Shown piece by piece: positions 45,204-57,765 of a DNA stretch of 64,000 bases. Positions within the stretch are counted from its first letter, which is position 1. Each line of letters opens with the position of its first letter. The notes under the pieces are model-generated. The model searched no databases and had not been told where the DNA came from. It saw only the letters and a program-made list of their open reading frames with translations. The position numbers were made by a program, and so were the translations under genes. This DNA comes from Chrysoporthe austroafricana. Taxonomy: Eukaryota > Ascomycota > Sordariomycetes > Diaporthales > Cryphonectriaceae. The stretch covers positions 372,001-436,000 of the forward strand of contig JYIP02000010.1 of assembly GCA_001051155.2 (NCBI GenBank), in the 5' to 3' direction.

Positions 45204-46155
45204 GACGCCCTAATCTCAAGGAAGCAGAAGGTCGAGGTGCAGAGACACCCCGCCATGCGCAAGAAGGAGAAGGTGGCTCGAGCCAAGGAGCGGAAGGCTG
45301 CCTCCTTGAAGAGATTCAAGGCCTGATGCGCCCTGCCTTCTGCTTCCGTCCATCACATCCTTGCAATTCTTCTTCCTGAGTCGTCACTTTTCGCATGTTG
45401 GTTTCTTCCGTCTTTGTAGGCTGGAGTTCAGAGGGTGTGGGCGAAAACTTGGCATTGGCGTTTCGGTTCTCTTTCATGGTTCTTTTGAAGCTGTGCTGTG
45501 GGTGTGTTGTGAGTGGGAGGCTTGATGCTGTGTATCATCAATCGTCATACCCAGATCGTTGTGGTTACTAGAGGCTAGTTTCTGGTATCATGGTGGAAGG
45601 AATGAAAAGCATCTCTACCTCAAATCCATACCTTGCCCTGCTGATTATGCATGTCTGCGCGTGTAATTCTTTCGTGGAGTTTCTCGTACCGTTACTATGA
45701 ACAGTTCCAGACCAAGTGCGATAGAGGCCATTGAGAGTTGTTATTCCTTGCATATCTACACGCCTTTTCCCATCAGTTACAGCCATCTTCCTGTTCCATC
45801 CGTTCGTCCAGCCCTATGCATAGTACGCGAGAAAAAGAAAACGCCGTGACGCCCTGAGTCTGCCTACTACTTCGATCAGGTAAAGGTATACCAGCACTGC
45901 CAGGCTCGCCATGTGAGGCCGACGCCCGCCATCTCGTCGCCGGTCGGCAACACCTTCACGACGGGGCTGCGGTGGCCTCTCGCCGAGAACCGAGTCGCTG
46001 CCTCTGCCGCCCTCTCCGGCCGAGACCCCCGGCCTCGCTCTTGAAACCGGCCCTTCTCTCTTTTCCTCCCATGCGGCGTGTACCTGCCTCCAGGTGCTGC
46101 TTCCTGGATCCCTCAAGCGTGCTTCTCTCTGCCCGCCGACGGCCCGACCGACTTT
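45204..46155. other. Convergent 3' region with an in-frame extension of NOP56
   Basis: 45204-45323 continues the NOP56 frame as 40 codons (DALISRKQKVEVQRHP...LKRFKA) up to a TGA at 45324-45326. The rest lies between the ends of NOP56 and VPS4 and shows no gene. Confidence 0.55.
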
Positions 46156-47659
46156 CTATGCTCCCTCGCTGCCGAACTCGTTCGTCCATTCCGCATTCCT
46201 CGCCAGGTCCTCCTGCGAGACGGTCGGTCTTGACGACTTGACGGACTTGACGAAGTCCTTGAAGTCGACGATGGGCTCGAGGAGTTCTTCGGTGCTGACG
46301 TCTTCCCATGTCATCTCTAACGCATCAGGCTCGCCGGGAGAGCAGGGTGTGACCTTCCGCTGGCCGTCGACCATGACCTATCACAAATAGCGATGTCAGT
46401 TGGGGCCGCCAAGAGAGAGAATGTATTTCCAGAAATGAAGGGCAGCAATGGTATAGACGTACCGGCTTGAAATGCGTCGCCTGCTGGATCTTCCTCACGG
46501 GCTGCATCAGCGCGTCCTGCACGGCGACGGCGATGTCGCTGCCGCTGTAGCCCTCGCTCAGCTTGGCCAGCTCGCGGTAGTCCTCGCTCTTCAGGCTCGT
46601 CTTAGTGTCGCCCACGGCGATCTTGAACATGGTCGTCCGCGCGGCGATGTCGGGTAGGGAGATGTGTACGCGGCGCTGGAAACGGCGGCGGATGGCGGCA
46701 TCAAGCTGCCAGGGGATGTTGGTGGCGCCCAGCACCAGGACGCCGGTAGAGTCCTTGCCCACGCCGTCCATCTGCACCAGCATCTCGGTTTTTATCCGAC
46801 GCGAGGCCTCGGACTCACCCTCGCCGCGGGGCCCGCACAGGGCGTCGACTTCGTCGATGAAGATGATGGAGGGCTTGTTCTCACGGGCCATGTTGAAGAG
46901 CTGTTTGACTAGTCTGTTTTACGTCGTATATCGTTGTCAGCCCCCTCACGTCATCCCTCCTCGTCTCTTATCGTGGCGGGAGGGAAATCTATGCGTGTGT
47001 GTAGAGTAGAAAACGTACCTTTCCGACTCGCCCATCCACTTGCTCACCAGGTCCGAACTACTCACGCTAAAGAACGTGCTCTTGGCCTCGGTCGCCAGCG
47101 CCTTTGCTAGATAACTCTTTCCCGTGCCGGGCGGCCCGTACAGCAGGATGCCCTTCCACGGCTTCCTGTTGCCCTGGAACATCTGGGGGAACTTGATGGG
47201 CAGCAGCACGGCCTCCTTCAGCGCCTCCTTGGCCCCCTCCAGGCCGGCGACGTCCTCCCACTTGACGTTGGGGCGGTCTTGCAGGATGGCGCCGGCGAGG
47301 GCGCTCCGTAGCTTCTTGGAGTCCTCGTCGACGGCGGCGCCGTCGTCGCCGTCCCCCTTGCCCTTTCCCGTGCCGCCGGTGCTGGACCCGTTGGCGCCCA
47401 GCATGCCGGGCTTCTTGCGCTTGGCGTCCGCGTCCGAGAGGTGCACCTTGAGCTTCTCGGCGCGGTCCATGTACTCGCCCGTCTTCTGGCGGATCATCTC
47501 CTTGGACTTGGGGTTCTTCTCCCACTTGAGGGCCAACATGAAGAGCTCCAGTGACTGGTAGTACATCTGGTAGGCCTTGTCGTACTGCGCGGCGTTGTCG
47601 GCCTCGATCGCCTTGCGCACCTGCTCGATGGCGCGGGATAGGAAGTCGGTGTTGGACAT
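46156..47659 (-). CDS. VPS4: VPS4 AAA ATPase (ESCRT-III disassembly)
   Basis: Exons 47659-47019, 46913-46463 and 46377-46156, 437 residues. Introns 47018-46914 and 46462-46378 have GT/AG ends and rejoin as [16 protein letters not shown] and [13 protein letters not shown]. Residues 1-75 are the three-helix MIT domain that binds ESCRT-III tails. After a Gly/Lys/Asp linker comes the AAA module: Walker A GPPGTGKS at 175-182, Walker [14 protein letters not shown], sensor/arginine-finger region [19 protein letters not shown], then the beta domain and the C-terminal VPS4 helix ([19 protein letters not shown]). It uses ATP to unfold ESCRT-III on endosomes and at abscission sites. Confidence 0.97.
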
Positions 47660-48651
47660 GGTGGGCTGCCAGGTAGGTGCGTCGGGGTCTGGTCTGGCTG
47701 TGGACGAGGCGGTAGCAAGGTTGCGCAGCTGGGACGAGAGGAGGATGGGGAGGAGGAAGAGTTGGTGGTGGTGGTAGTGGTGATTGCAGCCTGGAAGCGA
47801 CAGCGGTATGAACGGGGGCTGGTTCGTGACCCGTCGTGTGTCAAGCTGCAGATAGCAACAGCACCAAGCTAAAGGGCCGGCGGGCTGGTAATTGCGGCCT
47901 TTGGGACTCGGCGTCGTGGGAGCTTGCTGTTGAGAGGGGAGAAGACGGCCGTACAGTCAATCAGTCACTCGCTCACTAGTGCTGCTTGTTGCTGGGCGGA
48001 GGGGCGGCGTGCAGTGTGTTGTTGTTACCAGCCTTGGCAGCCGCCGTTGCCCTTCTCTTGTGGGTTAGGCTTGTGCTTCGCTTGGCGGGGTCGAATTCGA
48101 CGAGTGACGTTGCCGTGCCTTTTGGGCTGGGCTCTAAAGCGCACCAGGTGTCTGCAGGCCCTCATTAGAGCCTGTCATGGCCTCGCGGGCCTTATCCTCT
48201 GGCTTCGTTGAGATGCAATCTGGAAGTTCCATATTTGCTGCAGATTTTGATCGTCTTGTGTGAGGCCCCAGATATATTTGCCGTGTAATTCCTCGCAGGA
48301 GAGTGTGTGTCCTGTGAGCCTAATGAGATGCACCCTGTGTGACAATTTTGGGCCTAACCCTCGATTTTCCACCTCACTTCATTCAACACAGGACATCCGA
48401 CTCTTTTCAATCTTTGATATTAGCCCTCGCACATGTCTTAAAAAAGCTTTCTCGGCCAAAGATCACTCATAATTGAAATTTTGATCCATTGCTCAATCTC
48501 CATCTGCTATAGAGCCCTAGACGTCTGCACCGTTCTCACCTCTTACCAGCAGTGAGCTCTAAGCCCTGCGCTGAGGACCACCAAGCCTACGCAAGTCGAT
48601 ACACTGTCCGGTACTATTTGCAAGGGAGCACCGATACATAAATCAGGCGAG
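47660..48651. other. Divergent promoter region, VPS4 and prefoldin 6
   Basis: A 990-bp spacer; no supported gene. Confidence 0.5.
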
Positions 48652-49237
48652 ATGGCAGAGATACAGGCAAAGCTGCAGTCCCTCTCCGAGGACTTCCAGA
48701 AGCTTCAGTCCGGTCTGTTATCCTCCTACCCCCCTCCCCACCCACCACTATCCTTACCAGAAACCATCCCCCGTCTCGTACGCACCGTCGCTGACCGTCT
48801 TCCCCAGAGCTTCAAACGACGATCTCCTCCCGCCAGAAGCTCGAGGCCCAGAAGACAGAGAACCTCGGCGTCTCGGGCGAGTTCAAGAAGCTCAAGGACG
48901 GCGAGGAGATCTACAAGCTCGTCGGGCCCGTGCTGCTCAAGCAGGACCGGGTCGAAGCCGAGAGCACGGTGAACGGGCGGCTGGAGTTCATCGGGAAGGA
49001 GATGTGAGTTTAGCCCGTTCTGTTTTCTCTCCATATTGACGATAGCCGGGGTAATAGAAGTGAGATCTCTCACTGTGATCAGGGCTGACGAGGCAAACCG
49101 GGACTAGCGACCGCCAGGAGGGCCAGATCAAGGAGATTCAGGAGAAGATCGAGAATATCAAGGCCGAGATCATCAAGATCCAGTCGAGTGCCCAGGCTGC
49201 TGCTGCAGCGCCGCCGGCGGGTGCAGCTAAGGCTTGA
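48652..49237 (+). CDS. Prefoldin subunit 6
   Basis: Exons 48652-48712, 48808-49003 and 49108-49237, 128 residues. Intron 1 (GTCTGT...CCCCAG) rejoins as QKLQSELQTTISSRQKLEAQ. For intron 2 (GTGAGT at 49004) the first acceptor, at 49082, leads to a stop. The acceptor ending at 49107, with branch GCTGAC, gives FIGKEIDRQEGQIKEIQEK. The protein is a beta-prefoldin: long N- and C-terminal coiled-coil helices around the hairpin core GPVLLKQDRVEAESTVNGRL. Prefoldin is a six-subunit cytosolic holdase that passes new actin and tubulin to the CCT chaperonin. An Ala-rich tail ends the protein. Confidence 0.93.
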
Positions 49238-49691
49238 GAGGCCGATGTCGACATAGATCAGGGACGACGACACCGCGGGGGTAATAACAGCCCATGGCTC
49301 TGGCGCGCAGCTTTGAAGGATGGTAGGTACGCTGCTCACACGGCTCTCATCACGAATGAGAATGAGACAGTCACGTACAACTTGGGCACACCGGGTACGA
49401 GGAAAGACATGCAGGGACGAGAAAAAGGGAAAAACCAGATCATTAAAAGGATACCCCCAAAGTAAATGTTGGAACCTAACGCCTGAGCTCATGACCCGAG
49501 AAGAACCCCGTCGCTATGTATATAATGCAGTCTGAACTTGACGCCCTGCGCCTCAAATGCCTCTCATCTCAAATTGTCGTTTCCCACCGTGCCTGCGACC
49601 TGTGCCTATCCCAAGGTCTTCCGGACCCCTTTCCGACGGCGCGGCCGGCCGACCTGCATGTGTTCGTGCTGTCCCTGACCCGTGACCCCTT
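49238..49691. other. Convergent 3' region
   Basis: 0.45 kb between the prefoldin gene and the next gene; nothing supported. Confidence 0.5.
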
Positions 49692-50448
49692 CTAGTTGAG
49701 CGCCATAATTGTGAACACGTCCGGAACGCCCAGGTTCCGCGTCGGATGCGGGCCGTCGTTAAACGCGAGCTCGTTGTAGATTTCGTCCACCTCGACCACA
49801 GACACCGTCGAAGCGTCCTTATTCTCCGCCAGTACGTCGTCCTCCTCCTCCTTCACGCCGATGGCCTTCATGATGAGCCTCCCGATCTGGGCCTTCTCGA
49901 AGCAGTCCGACCACACGGGGCTCGTCTCGACGGCCTCGAGCATAGCCTTCCTCTCCGCGCCCTCCGCGAACGCGCTTAGCTTCGCGGCCACCCGCTCCGC
50001 CGACAGCGGGGCCCGGCACGCGGCGACGGAGCGCAGGAAGCTGACGACGCCGGCGACGGCCTGCGCGAAGATGCAGCCGCGCGAGTCGGCGTCCAGCGCG
50101 GCGAGGATGCGCTGCGTGTCGGGCGACGAGTCGTCGAGGACGAAGGCGTGGTGGTCCGAGTCGAAGGTCGCGGCCAGGATGTCGCGCAGGGAGAGGAGGT
50201 CGGCGTGCGGCGCGAGGCCTAGGTTGGCGAGCGCCGCGCTGTAGACCTGCTGGCACAGCGCGAAGAGGGTTGTGTCCGGGAGCGTGGTGACGTGGTTGGT
50301 GTGGATCACGAAGAGAGGATAGGAGGTTTCGATCGTTGCTGCGGGCGTGTTAGTACTTGGGTATGGGTGTTGGGCGGGAGAGGTACCCGGGGGTAGGGTG
50401 TGGCGTACCTCGGCACTGAGCATCGAGATTGGTAGGTCTGGAGTCCAT
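49692..50448 (-). CDS. Hypothetical conserved-looking protein
   Basis: Exons 50448-50409 and 50338-49692, 228 residues. The intron 50408-50339 (GTACGC...CCGCAG, branch ACTAAC) joins MDSRPTNLDAQCR to ATIETSYPLFVIHTNHVTTL. I recognise no family. The protein appears soluble and mostly helical: LFALCQQVYSAALANLGL, LLSLRDILAATFDSDHHAF, then an Ala-rich stretch with GCIFAQAVAGVVSFLRSV, and an acidic region KEEEDDVLAENKD before the C-terminus. No signal peptide or membrane span is seen. The short first exon with a good splice pair, and an uninterrupted second exon with fungal codon bias, make it a real gene. Confidence 0.75.
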
Positions 50449-51964
50449 GGTGGTGGTTTTTTGACTTCAGATACGCGTTGCAGTATGGAGTAGTTTGGAC
50501 TTGGTTGAATCGTGTTGAGCAGGAATCAGATGTAGAGCTAGTTGACGTTGACTATCAATAGGGCATCACGAGACACCCATCTCGAGGAAGCGCGACCTTT
50601 TTATGCCCCGACGACCAGGCCTCGATCTCCTCAGCCTTGCAGCCTCGTCCGAGACAAGGATAAATCAGCGAAAATCAACAGGGCCCTGTCACGAAAACCG
50701 CCCGCCTCCCCAGGCGGGCGTCGTCCGAGCGGGAGGATGGCGTGGGACTGGAGCCCGGATCGGGAGACTACGGCCACGGCCAGGAGGGTCGAGATGGCAC
50801 TTGTGAGCCCCTGGGCTGCTGTCGTATGGAGCCAGCGCTGGCGGCAGGCGGGCAGATCCAGCGACTGTGCGACCTGCACGGGCCAGAACATCAGCTGAGG
50901 AGTTGGTCCAGTATGACGGTGGGTGGTGTGGTTCGGGGACAGGTGAGACCCGATCGGTGAGAAAGGACTGGTTCCGGCTTCTCCCGAGGCGGAGATGAGC
51001 GGTTGCAGGCCCTTGGCCGGAGGCAACGGTCTCGACTTTTCTTTCCACCTTCTCTTTTTTAAGTTCTCTCCTTTTTGATTTTTTTTTTTTTCCCCCTTCT
51101 ATTACTTGTTTGCCGTCAAGCATCTTGGCCATGTGACGGGGTAGGGAAGGGATAGTCTGCCCCTCCTATGGTGGCACTGGTAACGTACTACATATGGTAT
51201 AAGTCCAATATCTTCCTATTGTACGCCATGGACATCCCGACCTCGTTAGTAGTATATTATTCATCTGTCTTTCCCTTGAATGCCACCTATTTGGGACGTC
51301 AGGTCAAACAGTTCGAAGGCCCAGGGGGTGAAAGTGCCATCAGACGCCAACTAGGTCCTGCTTGGCGGTGCATATCACATGGGATATTACCAGGAGACAT
51401 AATGAGGGTGAAGCCTGGGGACCATAGGCATGAAGCAGCCTCAGACAAGTCAAATTGGGTTCTTGTCGTCAAGATAACTCCTACACATACCAGCTCGGTA
51501 TGTGGTTAGGTAGCTTGCTGCTTATGTCATCATCAGACCCCACAGCCGCAGCTGAAGTTTGGCGTCGACAGGGATGCTCCATAGTGGGGCTCAGAGGCCT
51601 GGAAGCTTTCTAACACATGCCATGTGCGCCTGATCTTCGAAGACCCAAGGGCCAAGGTCCAAGTTTATCTGTTGTGCCTGCCATGGGATTTGATGACGAC
51701 GGGCCAAAGACAACACGCCCCAGCCAAGAGGGTGCAACGGCTTAACCATCTCCATCTCATGCCACCCATCGCGTTGTGATCCAGAGACCTTGCCGGCACT
51801 CTTCCGGGGGGCCCAGCATCCTGAGACCCAAGCGCCGCAGGGCTGCCCTCTCCACACTATGATCTCGCCGCTGCCCCTCTGAGCACGACGTCACTCTTTA
51901 CAAGCTACCACGACCTGTGCCTGCGTCTCGACAGCTTCTTGTCGGACAGCACGGCATCAGCAAG
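50449..51964. other. Divergent promoter region, 1.5 kb
   Basis: Separates the hypothetical gene and the AMSH-like gene. A T tract near 51078-51092 is the only simple repeat. No gene supported. Confidence 0.5.
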
Positions 51965-53768
51965 ATGAATACCGCCTGGACCCTGCCTGAAAGGCCCTTG
52001 AGTATCGAGGAGATCACTAGCGAGGCCAACAACTTCAACTACAGCAACAATGTCCATTTCAAGCACTGGCTGCGTGCCGCAGACTCCCTCCACCGTCAAG
52101 TGTGTCCCCGCTGCCGCCGCCGCCCCTCTCCTTTGTATCTGGCACCATGCATGATACTTACGGGCTGAATCAGGGCAATGCATACGTTCGAGATGGCAAT
52201 CTGGCCCAGGCTTACCTCCTTCTCTACCGATTCTCGACCCTCGTCATCCAGTACATACCCACACACCCCGAGGCCAAAAACCCCGAGGGTAAGAAGACTC
52301 TGAAGGCGCTTAGAGCACGAACAAAGCCTGTCTTGGAGACCCTGTCCGAGCTGAACCCCCAGCTGAGAGCTGCCCACGACGAGTGGGTCAAGATACACGC
52401 CAGCCAGCGAGATGCCTCGTCACAGCTGGATGGAGAGAAATCCCCGTACGAGAGGCGTGCCTCCAAAGACCCAGCACTGTCGTGGAACCCGAAGGTCCGA
52501 GCTAGGTTGTTGGATGCGGACGACAATCAGGATCTGGCAGTAGACCTCGCGAACCAGGAGATCAGACGGCGTGATGCGGCTCGTAGGGCGACCCGCCAGG
52601 CTGGGATCTCAGAAGAGGAGGAGCAGAAGCGCCGAAGCGCGGGACTCTGGGATAATTGGGATGCTCCTGCTTCGAGAAAGGGGCACGACGAAGATGATGA
52701 CATCAGGCGCAACATGGACGCTGTGCGCCGCAGGCTCGACCAGACCGAACAGGCCGGACGGCCACCCAGCTCGGACGGCCTACCTGCACATTCCAACGAC
52801 TATAGCGCCTACGATCAAAAGACATCATATCACTACCCATCCATCTCCAGATCTTCATCACATCAATACGACAACGGCTTCGCAGGCGATACCTACGACC
52901 ATCGGCCAATCCAGCCACCTGCACGCCCGCCCAAACCCCGAGAGTTCTCGTCTCCGTCCGAGTATCGAGCCGACCCGGCTCCCCCACGACCCAACAAGGA
53001 GCCCATTTATACACCGTACGAAACCCCACCCCCAACTGAACCTGTTGCGGCTCCGGAGCGACCACCCAAGATGGACAATAGGGTGGCAAAGGCGGACGCG
53101 AAAGAGCGCTTCACATTTCGACCAGCCGCGTACCTCGAGAATGGCACCCCTATTCGTCCAATTTTCCTCCCCGCGGGCCTCCGCGACGAGTTCCTCCGAA
53201 TCGCGGCACCGAACACCCGCCAGGGTCTCGAGATGTGTGGTATATTGTGCGGCACTGCCGTCAACAATGCCTTGTTCATCAACTGCCTGATCATCCCCCA
53301 ACAGACTGGCACCAGCGATACATGTGAGACGGACAATGAAGAGGCGGTCATGGAGTATTGCATGCAGGAAGACTTGATGGTGTTTGGTTGGATTCACACT
53401 CACCCGACCCAGACCTGCTTCATGAGCTCGAGAGATCTGCATACCCAGTCGGGCTACCAGGTGATGATGCCAGAGAGCATTGCCATCGTCTGTGCCCCTA
53501 GGTCTGAGCCCTCGTAAGTGGCGACGCTCTTGCATGCTGGTCCTCATCAGAGCACTACTAACTGATAGACGGCTGTAGATTTGGCATCTTCCGACTTACC
53601 AACCCACCTGGTCTAGATCACATTTTGCACTGCACTCAGTCTTCCACTTTTCACCAACATAGCATCGATGGCCTGTACACCGATGCGCGACACCCCCCCG
53701 GGCATGTGTACCATTCTCGTCAGATGGACTTTACCGTCGAGGACTTGCGCCCGAAGCCGAGAAAATAG
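51965..53768 (+). CDS. AMSH/STAMBP-like JAMM deubiquitinase (sst2-type)
   Basis: Exons 51965-52099, 52174-53513 and 53579-53768, 554 residues. The introns (52100-52173, 53514-53578) rejoin as SLHRQGNAYVRDGN and RSEPSFGIFRLTN. The N-terminal ~120 residues match the USP8/AMSH dimerisation helices (FKHWLRAADSL, GNLAQAYLLLYRFSTL). A Pro-rich middle (PPARPPKPR, PPTEPVAAPERPPK) could bind SH3 domains. The C-terminal MPN+ domain is intact: the Glu in GLEMCGILCGT, then His453, His455 and Asp466 in HTHPTQTCFMSSRD bind the catalytic zinc; it ends with FTVEDLRPKPRK. AMSH enzymes cut Lys63-linked ubiquitin chains on cargo at endosomes together with ESCRT-0 and ESCRT-III. VPS4, its pathway partner, lies about 4 kb away. 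Confidence 0.95.
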
Positions 53769-56700
53769 ATTTATGACTTGGCCTCACCTCGAGTCCTCTC
53801 GTGCCTGATGCTTATACCGGGCCCGTTCATCTTAGTCGCTGGCTGGGTTGTAGCTCGAGCTTCTACAGAATTCATTTCTGACCTCGGTCGCCTTCTGCAC
53901 GCAGGAAATGGGGTAGCTCGGGTAGCATGGTATGTGCCAGACCGAAGGTTAGACGACTACATCTTGACGCTATGGCACACGGCTTTCCGCATTACACAGC
54001 TTTTGGTCGCAGCGGCCGTCTTTCGCCTGCTAGTGGGATTTCATTCGAGGTTGAGCGCCAATCACAGATCATGGAAAACCATAGATTGATCATGCCACGG
54101 CGCACCGGCTAGGTGCATGGCGATGTTGTCGTCTCACCCGGGCTGATTTGAGCACATAGTCTGACTTTGGCTTGACGGAGCGTCCAAAGTGGGCATTACT
54201 CAACCGCCGGCTCCCCAGAGAAAGGTCTTGTCTAGTTCCATATTATTTCACGGGTTTCAGCTTTCCGAGTTGATCCTTTGAAAGCGTCAACAACTGGTCT
54301 GGTATGCCTGCGCGATCGAAGGGATTGCCTTTCGATTCCTACATTCGGCACTGGCACGCCGCTCTTGATCTTCTGACTTTATGGAGCATAGCGTCGGAGT
54401 TCCAGGGTTGCCTTTTCTAGATCCACAGAGCGCGGTGGCAAGAGAACGGTACTGCTCGACAAGACAATGGTTGTCATCGAAATTGCAAGCTCGACCTCGT
54501 TCGAAACGAACGGCTCAACGTGATACTCTGAAGAGCGAGCGGCTGGCTAGTCTACCGCCTAGACATAAATGATACGCAGGCCTCTGAGAAAGCGTCTTTA
54601 CTGTGACCATAGACTATCTTGTTGCCGTTCTGCGTGAATGTTGTCCGTTACTCGTTAATCTGATATAGGTCTATCATTCTCGGCCATGGCAAGCGTCTAC
54701 ATCCCTAGTAAAGCCACGTCCCAAGTTGGCAAGCACTGTATTCAGTGTTGCTCTTGCCAGCCTCCCAAAATCCGCCTTGCTCGACCCTTAGGTTCTCATA
54801 GACACTTGAACGCTTGACCGTGACGACTCCTACGAGCATGATGTCGAAAACTTTACGAAATGAAGCATCGCTGCGGGAGCTCGTATTCAACCGCTGAGCC
54901 ACCGGGCCTAATCTCCAAGAACCCCTGTTACGATCGTCTTCCCTACCTAGCCAATATCAATAGCTGACTGACAGCTTGTAAATAGTCCGTGCTGGCCTCT
55001 GTGGGTCGTCATAATCGAAATCCGATCTTTCTTGAGTGCACGACACAAGGCAATCACTCTTGTCTTCTGTACTGAGCCCATAGGTGCACGGCTTCAATGC
55101 GCCTTTCGCGGCGCGGATGACCAGCTCTCCCAGCAGAGTTCGCAGACAGCCCCTGGACTGGGCCATCAACATTCGAAGCTCACCGTCAGACAGCCTCGCA
55201 CTCCCTCCTTCCGTCTGCCCCCCGGCGGAGTGTATCTTGTTCCGTCCACCTGCAGTACGCCATTCACCCTCCATGAAGTCGACCCACAGCTCTCTACGGG
55301 GCAAATAACCCTCATCCCCCAGCACGCCGATCAGTCCACAAATCTTCGAACCCACTTTCCACCTCCTCCCTTCGGCCCCACGCTACCCGCTGTAAAAGTC
55401 CATCACGGTACACCTCCTTCCTGATCGGCTCTCTTCGCCGGCATCGCCACCGCCCGGGGTGCGGCAGCCCGCACTAAGCGTCCGGGCGAATAGGCCCCCC
55501 ACGTGCCACCGTCGTCAAGTGGGTCGCCCTCATCTCCCGGTAGTGGGCGGGTAGCGCAGATCCGCCGCCTGTGCCCACTGTAGGGGATGGGGGTTCAAAC
55601 TGGAGGAGGAATTCTGGGTCGCGGTGCAAAGCAGTATCAGGAGGGAGGATCCGGGTCCAGATCCCGCGACGCACAGGTACAGGCTAGGCTTGACTCGCCC
55701 GAAAATAAGCTTAACCTGAGGAGTGTTTTAAGTGTTCACTCACTTGCCTGGTTTTTTTGGGACAGCCACGCGAGATGACTTGTATACTACCCAATCTAAG
55801 ATCGGCCGGAAAATTGAACAACTAAGAAGCTTAAACATCAGAGCCTCTCTATTCAATATCCCGGTGGCGCAGAACAATTCCCAAAAGACCGTTTACGTTC
55901 CCCCTCTAATGGTCCAGCAAAAGGCCAGCCCCAAGCAGCATTATTTACACTTCCAAATATCATTTTGAATCCCTCCAAGATGAAGCGGCAATGTATTTAT
56001 AGCCATCGCATCAGACTCCGGACGAATTGGGACTGCGACATCGCCCGCCTCCGGATACCTGAAACATAGTCCAGTCAAACCGCCGATCAATATCATCTCA
56101 TCTAGTTCCACTCCTTTACCATCCGCTCATCAGGAGGATCGGCGTCACCGCGGCGGATCAACTATTCTGCGACGTTGACCAACGTATACTTTTTCAGACT
56201 GGGCGCGGCGGAATCCTGAGGCAAGACAACAGGCTAGCCTGCGTATTAGTCGAGCGCGTAGCATCAAGATATCCCACTGCGTTCGTTCTCGTCCACAATA
56301 GCTTCCCTGGGGCTCGTTTGCGGAAGGGCGCAAAGACAAGCCATGTCTTCCTCTCACCCACTTCCTCGATACCCCTGTACTAACCTATCACAGTCTCCCT
56401 CCCACAACTTCGAGACCTCCAAATCCGCGCCGCCGACCTCTTCCCTGAAGCACCGCCTCGCATTTGACTAAAGAATCTCCAACAGCTCAATACCTTGCCT
56501 CGTTGTCATTCTTGAGAAAACATTCGATAGGCTTGAGTGAGCTTCCATGCTAGAAGAACACTCAAAGGCAGTTGCAGACGACTACTCGGTCAAACCTATG
56601 GTTCGTCTCTGCGAACGCTGTGAAGAAGTCGGCGTATTCATGGCTTCTGACCTCTACGACTGCGAGGAGAGAAAAGGGCCGGAACTTGATCTTGAGGCTG

Positions 56701-57765
56701 CACTCTACGTTTCCACGTAGGTGATGGCAGGTGCATGACAGTCCCTATTGACGACAACTCTTGTATCTAGAAAGGCTCCTAGCAGGGTCAGCACGACGAT
56801 GGCCTGTGCCCAGCTCTATAACGGTGTTGTTGGAGATGCTGAAGTCTGGAACCTGGGATCAAGTGTCAAGTAACATGGCCTTCAATAGTAAGTACTGATA
56901 AAGACCATAATTTATTGTTTTAGGAGATGAACATGCTGGCCCCTCTACCGTCTGCGAGAATGAGGGAGGAACTCTGGACGATGATCGAAGCGTCCAAATG
57001 CCTCATCGCTACCAGTTGGTGTCTGCTAGGAACTTACCCAGTTGCTTCGACAGGTAAATTAAGTTGTAGAGAAGAGTGACTGCGTCGCCGTTTAGAGTCC
57101 GCTAGCTAACGTGACCATCACGATAAATGTAGCCTGGTTCAAATGAATGAACAAAACTTCGCTCAAGACCGTTCAAGATTAAACATACGCCTGGTTTTGG
57201 TCTCATAATTCGACTTGGGTTCAGAGCGAGCACAAGGTGGCAACGGCAGAGGGTGTCACGTGAATAGCACGTGATCGTATTTCACTAATGACTACCATCT
57301 TCAGAGAGGTTCTGAGGCAATCATTATTACGCAAAACCAGCCAGTTTCGCCAGTTGGCTTTCAACAGAAAGGACAACACGCTCCTCGTACTCTCGACCGT
57401 ACGGTCATGTCAACGCACACATGCTTTCATTTTGACCGCGGCAAAAGGCGTTCTCAACTTTTTGGTATCGTCCTCGAAAATCACCCTGAGAAACCTGAAA
57501 AATTCGTCTAGGCCCTGTGCTAGGTCCACGGCCAACGTCACCCTCCAAGCCGGTGTCGTGGCCACCGAATCCTAAATCTGCTCCGAGGCGCAGCACCGAT
57601 CGAGCGATTTTCCCCCGATCTTGTCTCCTCTGAGCCTTCCAAGGTTGCACTAGAAGAAGCCAAACCAGAAGGTTCGAAAATAAAAGTACTAGCGCCGGTA
57701 TGCAGGCCTACGTGGATCCTCGCCACTGAGTAGAACAAGCGAGACAACGCGAACACTTCGCCTAG
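53769..57765. other. Gene-poor region, 4 kb, short coding-like fragments
   Basis: No intact gene is supported. 56547-57053 holds coding-like pieces in two frames. One is a 57-codon frame with LCERCEEVGVF. The other is a frame reading RRWPVPSSITVLLEMLKSG that continues past a 36-nt GTAAGT...TTTTAG gap to about 57053. A 95-codon frame starts at 57288, 20-30 bp after two CACGTG boxes (about 57257 and 57268). None closes into a convincing model. Confidence 0.4.

Noticed and set aside
53778..54089. Hydrophobic 103-codon frame after the AMSH-like gene
   Set aside because: Starts with a non-ATG codon in the 3' UTR position; no support beyond hydrophobicity.
54860..54910. Minus-strand A-box-like TGGCTCAGCGG suggesting a tRNA
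   Set aside because: The D stem pairs, but there is no matching anticodon stem, no B box and no acceptor partner downstream.
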